A stretch of DNA of 12,423 nt, taken from positions 715 through 13,137 of the forward strand of contig JAOXYB010040206.1 in NCBI GenBank assembly GCA_028565635.1, written 5' to 3'. The stretch is from Phoronis ovalis. Lineage: Eukaryota > Phoronida > Phoronidae. The position numbers and the translations under genes were made by a program. Position 1 is the stretch's first letter, and each line of letters opens with the position of its first letter. Shown here piece after piece: positions 9,601 through 12,423 of this stretch. The notes beneath the pieces are model-generated. The model ran no database searches, was not told the origin of the DNA, and worked only from the letters and a program-made list of their open reading frames with translations.

Positions 9601-11247
9601 GTCGAGATGTCTTAACTAGCACAGTAGATTTTTTGATATCTTCTAAGTATTGTAATATGGCGGGTGTTCCTTGCTTACATAGTTCAATAGGTGGCTGTAC
9701 TAGCGGACATGATTTCCCTTTATCAAAATAGCCTGGTATAACATTGATCTCTTTAAGATGTTGTAAATCACTTACCTCCACAGGCAGCTGCGTGATTGGA
9801 TTTCCATATAGCTCCAGCTTTTGTAAACACTGCATTGACCGTATTGATGGTGGTATTAATGTAATGTTATTATTTGATAGGTCTAATATCTGCAACTGTT
9901 TCAGGTGCAGAACACCGGCTGGGATTTCTTCCAACTTGTTATTACTCAAACATAATTTCTGAAGGTTTTTTAATGTACCAATAACTTCTGCTAATGAACT
10001 CAAGTTGTTTTTATTCAAATTTAATATTTGAATAATATTTAATTCACTGATATCATCTGGTAATGAAGTCAACTGATTTCCCTCCAAATTTAATTCCTTG
10101 AGGTTATTTAGTGCACTGATAACTTCTGGTAATGAAGTAAACTGATTTCTACTCAAATTTAATATTTGAATATTATTTAGTTTACTAATACATTCTGGTA
10201 ATAAAGTCAACTGATTTCCCTCCAAATTTAATTCCTTGAGGTTATTTAGTGCACTGATAACTTCTGGTAATGAACTCAACTTGTTCTTACTCAAATCTAA
10301 TGTCTGGAGGTTCTTTAGTTCACTGATACCTTCTGGTAATGAAGTCAACTTGTTATTCCTCAAATATAATGTCTGGAGGTTCTTTAGCTCACTGATACCT
10401 TCTGGTAATGAAGTCAACTTGTTAAAACTCAAATATAATGTCTGGAGGTTCTTTAGTTCACTGATACCTTCTGGTAATGAAGTCAACTTGTTAAAACTCA
10501 AATGTAATGTCCAGAGGTTCTTTAGTTCACTGATACCTTCTGGTAATGAAGTCAACTCGTTATTACACAAATATAATGTCTGGAGGTTCTTTAGTTCACT
10601 GATACCTTCTGGTAATGAAGTCAACTTGTTATTAATCAAAGCTAATGTCTGGAGGTTCTTTAGTTCACTGATACCTTCTGGTAATGAAGTCAACTTGTTA
10701 AAACACAAATATAATGCCTGGAGGTTCTTTAGTTCACCGATACCTTCTGGTAATGAAGTCAACTTGGTTCTACTCAAATATAATGTCTCGAGGTTCTTTA
10801 GTTCACTGATACCTTCTGGTAATGACGATAAGTTGGTCCCCTCCATTGTCAAGTCCTGTAGGTTAGTAAGAGAACATATCCCATCAGCACACTGAGATGG
10901 GTCATAGGCCTCTATGTGCAGCTTCTGTAGACTGACCAGTTGTTGAATGGTCTGCATCCAGGTGATTGAGAAGAGTGGTGTGGTGTATTCACCTATAATC
11001 TCCAGCCTGACTATCCTGTGTAACTTGGTGATTGTCTGTGGTATCTGTTCCAGTAGCACTGAATCATCATTCTCTATCACCAGACACTCTAGCTCATCCA
11101 GCCGACATAAATCAGCTGGTAACTGCTTCCAGTCCTTCATGATGATACTTTTCAGACCAGTGTTCTTATCGACATACACATGCTGCCTCAGTTTAGCAGC
11201 TGTGATGTCTGGAGAGTATATTTCTTTATCACCATCTTCATTCAAAC
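547..11247 (-). CDS. Multi-exon gene: LRR-Roc-COR GTPase fused to a C14 caspase-like domain
   Basis: Proposed exons, 5' to 3' on the minus strand: 11247-7846, 6888-6721, 5637-5511, 4148-3313, 2194-2112, 633-547. Seen: every exon is flanked by AG and GT, and the phases agree at each of the first three junctions (1/1, 1/1, 2/2). Joined, they give at least 1566 codons including the stop if the strong donor at 3312 is used; upstream sequence is missing. Numbering below counts from the TTG codon at 11245. Order: LRRs 129-496, Roc about 548-766, COR about 770-1062, CPHC region 1072-1117, linker 1135-1190, caspase-like fold about 1193-1463, tail. Known: ROCO proteins are Roc-COR GTPases that dimerise through COR, and C14 domains are Cys/His proteases. 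Inferred: an LRR-sensed, GTP-switched protease, probably cytosolic, as no signal peptide or membrane segment is visible. The first four exons are well supported; the last two are less certain. Confidence 0.8.
634..2111 (-). other. Intron 5 (about 1.5 kb)
   Basis: AT-rich sequence between the last two candidate exons. It holds a 19-bp tandem pair (939-957 and 958-976, TATTATGACACTATG core) and a possible hAT-like element at 1843-2095. I see no further coding exon, RNA gene or convincing regulatory site. Confidence 0.5.
1843..2095. mobile_element. Possible small hAT-like non-autonomous element
   Basis: The left end TAGGGATGTGCAG and the inverted right end (TAGGGGTGTACTG on the minus strand) match at 10 of 13 positions and look like hAT-family termini, which typically begin (C/T)AGGGNTGT. 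Inside, GGATCC followed by a T-run recurs three times near 1894, 1928 and 2061, as loose repeats. No 8-bp target duplication is visible (TGGCTATG against CTCTTGAG), so this is either an old copy or chance similarity. Confidence 0.3.
2112..2194 (-). CDS. Candidate short exon after the protease domain
   Basis: 83 bases between a very good acceptor (GTTGTATTTCCTACAG) and a good donor (AAACAG then GTACTG). Two frames are open through it. Entered in phase 1 from the strong donor at 3312, it reads VTPDMLLMFQHGGKDLNS and leaves in phase 0. Entered in phase 2 from a weak donor two bases away (GTGTAA at 3314), it reads YVTDVPTWRKGFEQHRR and leaves in phase 1. The second frame has more purine-any-pyrimidine codons (8 of 27 against 5 of 27 by eye) and so looks more coding, but needs the weaker donor. 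No domain is recognised in either frame. Confidence 0.55.
2195..3312 (-). other. Intron 4 (about 1.1 kb), or 3' region of a shorter transcript
   Basis: AT-rich, with no coding exon recognised. Between about 2456 and 2812 a stretch begins and ends in GC-rich motifs (CCCCGGGGCCCACCC and GGGACGCCCC) and contains several ACCCA(A/T)TTTTATA-like segments. It could be a decayed inverted-repeat element, but I find neither a target duplication nor convincing long arms. Confidence 0.45.
3030..3035 (-). terminator. Possible internal AATAAA polyadenylation signal
   Basis: AATAAA on the minus strand, about 260 bases past the TAG at 3296-3298. It would end a shorter transcript that reads through the donor at 3312 and stops after MCKYVG. 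In such AT-rich DNA this hexamer is common, so the evidence is weak. Confidence 0.3.
3313..4148 (-). CDS. Caspase-like (peptidase C14) exon with catalytic His and Cys
   Basis: 836 bases: phase 2 in, 278 whole codons, phase 1 out at the strong donor GTAAGT (3312). If that donor is not used, the frame stops at TAG 3296-3298. The acceptor ATTATCCCTTGTAG is at 4149 and beyond. Order: EENIRLL, then a helix, then RIIFYYSGHSNG with the catalytic His (codon 4001-4003, residue 1281), then ILAILDCCYAS with the catalytic Cys (codon 3884-3886, residue 1320). After an acidic inter-subunit linker come QWSSSRASQTSLGD and SYFTEFIIRGL, the small-subunit strand and helix, then PTIAGETSFDIRIAN, a typical end of a C14 domain. 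The SGH and DCC contexts are closer to metacaspase and orthocaspase-like C14 members than to classical executioner caspases (QACRG). Both catalytic residues are present, so activity is plausible. Substrate specificity cannot be read. Confidence 0.9.
4585..4692 (-). promoter_or_regulatory. CCAAT/GC-box patch with an orphan splice donor
   Basis: On the minus strand ATTGG (inverted CCAAT, 4688-4692) is followed by GGGCGG near 4671-4676. Next comes a 31-codon open stretch (4585-4677) ending at a very good donor, AGAG then GTGAGA at 4583. On the plus strand CATATAAAAA (4796-4805) resembles a TATA box. The open stretch does not fit as a coding cassette exon between the neighbours (phase 2 entry hits TGA). 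It could be an untranslated first exon of an internal minus-strand promoter, or chance. Confidence 0.2.
5153..5488. mobile_element. 336-bp inverted-repeat element (MITE-like) with 7-bp target duplication
   Basis: ATATTAG directly flanks both ends (5146-5152 and 5489-5495). The left end (5153-5195), containing AGTCAATATGAAAG and then CATGTTCCAACA, returns inverted at 5438-5488, interrupted mainly by a 13-base C run at 5473-5485. The interior is a set of six loose units of about 31-46 bases, each with CTAA(C/G)GAAGTG-like starts and a run of A followed by TACAC-like ends. It has no transposase, so it is non-autonomous. I cannot assign a superfamily from the termini. It lies in intron 3, 16 bases from the donor of the 5511-5637 exon. 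Confidence 0.8.
5511..5637 (-). CDS. Exon encoding the first strand and helix of the caspase-like fold
   Basis: 127 bases: phase 1 in, 41 whole codons, phase 2 out. The acceptor CTGTTTATTTCAG (5638-5650) has a good pyrimidine tract, and the donor GTAAGA begins at 5510 after GCAGTTAG. The peptide contains NIYALLVAGYDS and then LRLFCRDVETFQSVLTN. This is what the start of a C14 caspase fold looks like: a hydrophobic strand ending in a small/Gly/Tyr/Asp turn, then a helix with the RDVETF pattern seen where family members read NDAxxL. It fits between the linker exon and the His/Cys exon in both phase and fold order. On its own it would be easily missed, being too short for a gene search. Confidence 0.85.
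5638..6720 (-). other. Intron 2 (about 1.1 kb)
   Basis: Contains the 37-bp minisatellite (5685-5795) and a 12-base inverted pair (TGCAGTAGATT at 5984-5994 with its complement at 6028-6038). It also has a diverged duplication about 216 bases apart, sharing CTTGTTAAAAATCC (6157-6170 and 6373-6386) and flanking CCGGGA-TATTATC, and the duplicated exon end at 6621-6690. No other exon is seen. Confidence 0.75.
5685..5795. repeat. 37-bp minisatellite, three copies
   Basis: Units starting TGTGACAACC recur at 5685, 5722 and 5759, with only one or two differences among them (ACG/ATG, AAC/AGC). The array lies inside intron 2, close to the acceptor of the 5511-5637 exon. Confidence 0.9.
6621..6760. repeat. 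70-bp tandem duplication covering the end of the linker exon and its donor
   Basis: Two units, 6621-6690 and 6691-6760, with a core of 48 bases that matches at 43 positions. The right unit holds the last part of the linker exon, its donor and the first intron bases. The left unit is a copy lying wholly in intron 2. The copy still has a potential acceptor (TATCTGCAG) and donor (GTCAAT). Confidence 0.85.
6721..6888 (-). CDS. Linker exon, Ser/Gly/Pro-rich
   Basis: 168 bases: phase 1 in, 55 whole codons, phase 1 out. The acceptor is ACTTTAG at 6889-6890 and the donor GTAATT begins at 6720. The incoming GT joins the single G left by the long exon to make GGT (Gly), so the frame is forced and open. 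The peptide runs from GSSSSGGHHSEAM through a middle with RTWSAFRSIHEVQLPP to SVSPPDVSVSVAEPRKL. Low-complexity Ser, Gly and Pro suggest a flexible, solvent-exposed tether between Roc-COR and the protease, which could carry phosphorylation or cleavage sites. No domain is recognised. The 3' end and donor are tandemly duplicated just downstream (6621-6760). Confidence 0.75.
6889..7845 (-). other. Intron 1 (about 1.0 kb)
   Basis: Separates the long ROCO exon from the linker exon. The half next to the long exon is a foldback repeat (7430-7808). The rest is AT-rich with no exon, RNA gene or site that I recognise. Confidence 0.8.
7430..7808. repeat. Foldback repeat with nested inverted arms
   Basis: An outer arm at about 7430-7485 (AAACCTGTT, then ACCAAATAAAAAACTTG and CTTAACCGGCA) returns inverted at 7763-7808 (TGCCCGTTAAACAAC, then ATTCTTGGT and AACAGGATTT). 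An inner arm at 7529-7551 (CTTGTTTAACAGGCAGACC) returns at 7714-7734 (GGCCTGTTAAACACA). The arms share the core TTTAAC(A/C)GGCA, so this may be several copies of one unit in both directions, or an old inverted-repeat transposon. No clear target duplication was found. Confidence 0.6.
7846..11247 (-). CDS. Long exon: leucine-rich repeats, Roc GTPase and COR domains (ROCO family)
   Basis: This is 3.4 kb open without a stop. The acceptor is TTTTTAAG at 11248-11249 and the donor GTAAGA begins at 7845, after CAACAGG. An in-frame TAA lies inside the upstream intron, so an earlier exon must supply the start, unless Met36 (11138-11140) is used. The first codons are not ATG. Domains: an N-terminal LRR cap about 31-128, 16 LRRs of 23 residues (129-496), then Roc with G1 GESGGGKT (555-562), G3 DFGGH (602-606), G4 THSD (665-668) and G5 SCK (746-748), then COR (about 770-1062) and a Cys-containing C-terminal stretch with CPHC (1072-1075). 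THxD in place of NKxD is usual for Roc domains. All key nucleotide-binding motifs are present, so GTP binding is expected. The architecture resembles MFHAS1-type ROCO proteins, which also lack a kinase. Confidence 0.93.
8060..8938 (-). other. COR domain (C-terminal of Roc)
   Basis: Residues about 770-1062, directly after Roc as in all ROCO proteins. The start, LPESWFKFVDRV, followed by a helical segment with YLAWDEIEAI and then YMRDVGQILYYN and a run resembling KDYIFHDIKLLIEVLKALF, matches the usual COR beginning (a conserved WxxL-like helix, then a winged-helix part with a short hydrophobic strand). The second half has LLPWFL and a beta-rich block (LEFNFWPRIPVNFFEISLV), as in COR-B. COR is the dimerisation device of these proteins and couples nucleotide state to the neighbouring effector, which here would be the caspase-like domain. 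Confidence 0.85.
8948..9604 (-). other. Roc (Ras of complex proteins) GTPase domain
   Basis: Residues about 548-766. The P-loop GESGGGKT (9560-9583) binds phosphates. DFGGHSSY provides the switch II DxxG. Beta-strand NIHVFNLQ and then TIVSTHSD give the G4 base-recognition motif (9242-9253), and SCK gives G5. A Thr in EDRTKVIEQYTW (residue 582) is a candidate G2. Between G4 and G5 sits an insert of about 60 highly charged residues (673-735) that looks helical or coiled-coil, making this domain longer than a small GTPase. The switch II Gly-Gly-His stands where Ras has Ala-Gly-Gln. All motifs are intact, so the domain is probably an active nucleotide switch. Confidence 0.9.
9758..10861 (-). repeat. 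Sixteen 23-residue leucine-rich repeats encoded by 69-bp tandem units
   Basis: Residues 129-496 form regular 23-residue units of the type LxxLxLxxNxLxxLPxxIxxLxx, giving a curved solenoid with a parallel beta-sheet on the concave side. In seven consecutive units (10311-10793) the DNA is nearly identical over the 40 bases encoding the loop and helix half (SLPEGISELKN). A diverged eighth unit lies at 10794-10862. Units at about 10030-10310 are older and repeat with a 138-bp double period. The last repeats (residues 428-496) are the most diverged and abut the Roc domain. LRRs of this class bind proteins or other ligands. The ligand is unknown. Confidence 0.95.
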
Positions 11248-12320
11248 CTTAAAAATAATAATAACTGTAGATTGTGACCATAGAAGACATGAGATGAAGT
11301 ACTTAATATAACTACAGTACAAGAATCAACAGCAATAGTATTAGTCAAATCTGACTTTTTGAAGCATTTCCCTGATATAACAGCTAGGATTAGAAATCGC
11401 CAGTGCACTGGTAGCTATTTTTTATCAGACCACTGACGGTATCGTTCTTTCATAAGAAGCTTTATATTTTTATCCAGTTGTTATTCTAAAATCAGTCAAG
11501 AAAAACACACTAGATCAGTCAACTTTATGCCTTCTAAGTTGTTGTAAAACTAAAATTTTATCTGACAAGTTGTTGTACAGCTGGTGTCATTAAGGTCATT
11601 TACAATGTGGAAGATTCCATTTTTAGAAATAAACGATGAGAAATTTATACCAGGTATTCTATTTCTTGGTATATATTCTAACTAACTGTATCAGTCCTTC
11701 TATAACAATAAAAAAATATGATTTTATATATAGAGTATGTGTCAAATATAGAAAATTGTATACTTTTAAGTTTACAGTGAACACCCCCGAGGTTTAGTGG
11801 ATTTTACTTTCATACCAATCATGTTTTGTAACACAAACTTTATAGCTAAAATTGTTTTAGTATCAAATATACACTTTCAGTGGTCTAATGCCTTACATAG
11901 TTGCCCAGGAATATGGATTTAGAAAAAGTAATGTATGGCTGAATGTGTTTCAAGTATAAAAACTGACACTGATGAATGTTCAAGTGAAAGAAATATTGGC
12001 TTATGATTTTTCTGGAGTTTAGAATTCAATTGTAAAAGTAATTGTTTGTTAGTTTTACATTGCCATTATGTGACTTTATATCACTAATTTGGGGCAAAAA
12101 AAATGTCAGATTACAGGAAAGTTTTTCTAAATATTTCATACGTTAAATAAATGAATACTAAACAAGGCCAAATATAGATAGAACTTTGTTAACATTGTAA
12201 TTACACATTTAATATAATAACATAATGGTCTCCAAGAGAGATCCCAAAGGCAAATAAACTTAACAATGTTTTACTGAATATTTTTGACAGTTATGCAATT
12301 TTTGTAGTTATCAGTATTCT
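11248..12320. other. Upstream sequence, first exon not identified
   Basis: About 1.1 kb of AT-rich DNA between the first recognised exon and the right-edge repeat. The long exon needs an upstream exon ending in phase 1. I looked for minus-strand donors here and found none with a supporting coding stretch. The nearest candidate, a short ATG-led stretch near 11600-11620 ending at GTAAAT, ends in phase 2 and does not fit. The true 5' exon and promoter are probably outside the window or untranslated. Confidence 0.5.
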
Positions 12321-12423
12321 GATTGATTGATTGATTTTATTCTGGGACATGAAACAACAAATATATACAATAAATAAATTACAATAAATAAAAATGGTGT
12401 TTCATCCCCAAGGATAGCACATA
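12321..12423 (-). mobile_element. Probable 3' tail of a retroposon (LINE/SINE type), cut by the right edge
   Basis: Read on the minus strand, a hairpin (TGGGGATGAAACACCA near 12395-12410 pairing with TGTTGTTTCATGTCCCA at 12343-12359, AT-rich loop) is followed by ATAAAATCAATCAATCAATC. A 3' stem-loop followed by a short tetranucleotide tail is usual for several non-LTR retrotransposons and their SINEs. The body would lie beyond the window, so the family is not assigned. Confidence 0.45.

Noticed and set aside
10236-10895. Plus-strand open frame of 219 codons with repeated FSSLIPSGNEVNLL
   Set aside because: It is the antisense of the LRR array; the 69-bp period keeps it open. The minus strand encodes the clear LRR protein.
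11600-11625. ATG-led short stretch before GTAAAT on the minus strand, as a first exon for the ROCO gene
   Set aside because: It would end in phase 2, whereas the long exon's acceptor needs phase 1; the donor is also weak.
1-12423. tRNA, rRNA, CRISPR array or bacterial-type operon signals
   Set aside because: I looked for cloverleaf-like segments, regularly spaced direct repeats with unique spacers, and ribosome binding sites, and found none. The tandem repeats have no spacers.

Overview
This window is AT-rich animal nuclear DNA. It has large introns with GT/AG splice sites, simple repeats and small inverted-repeat elements. I infer a marine invertebrate, perhaps a bivalve mollusc or similar, from the base composition, the scattered ACATGTA-type motifs and the gene family. 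The species cannot be fixed from sequence alone.

I see one gene with good support. It lies on the minus strand and occupies most of the window. One long exon (7846-11247) encodes at least 16 leucine-rich repeats (LRRs), then a Roc GTPase domain, then a COR domain: a ROCO-family protein. Reading leftward, this exon ends at a good donor in phase 1. Three further exons follow: 6721-6888 (Ser/Pro/Gly linker, phase 1 to 1), 5511-5637 (first strand of a caspase fold, phase 1 to 2) and 3313-4148 (rest of a C14 caspase-like domain with catalytic His and Cys, phase 2 in). The phases match at every junction and no frame is interrupted. The natural reading is a single polypeptide, LRR-Roc-COR-linker-caspase-like protease. 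This resembles LRRK proteins in layout, but with a protease where LRRK has its kinase.

After the protease domain, two short exon candidates (2112-2194 and 547-633) would finish the protein. Two AATAAA signals near 268-283 would end the transcript. The reading frame of this tail is ambiguous, and an earlier stop at 3296 with its own AATAAA at 3030-3035 is an alternative end. The 5' end is not resolved: the long exon opens at an acceptor, so at least one upstream exon is missing, in the right-hand 1.2 kb or beyond the window.

Region by region: 1-179 is a 51-bp minisatellite; 250-546 is the likely 3' UTR; 634-2111, 2195-3312, 4149-5510, 5638-6720 and 6889-7845 are introns; 11248-12423 is upstream sequence. 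The introns hold a 336-bp element with inverted ends and a perfect 7-bp target duplication (5153-5488), a hAT-like candidate (1843-2095), a foldback repeat (7430-7808), a 37-bp minisatellite (5685-5795) and a 70-bp tandem duplication of one exon's end (6621-6760). The right edge carries a probable retroposon tail.

The parts suggest a sensor-switch-effector in one chain: LRRs to bind, Roc-COR to switch and dimerise, and a caspase-like domain to cut. Among the youngest LRR copies, variation sits almost only on the predicted ligand-facing strand, which would fit an immune or self/non-self role. That role is inference.
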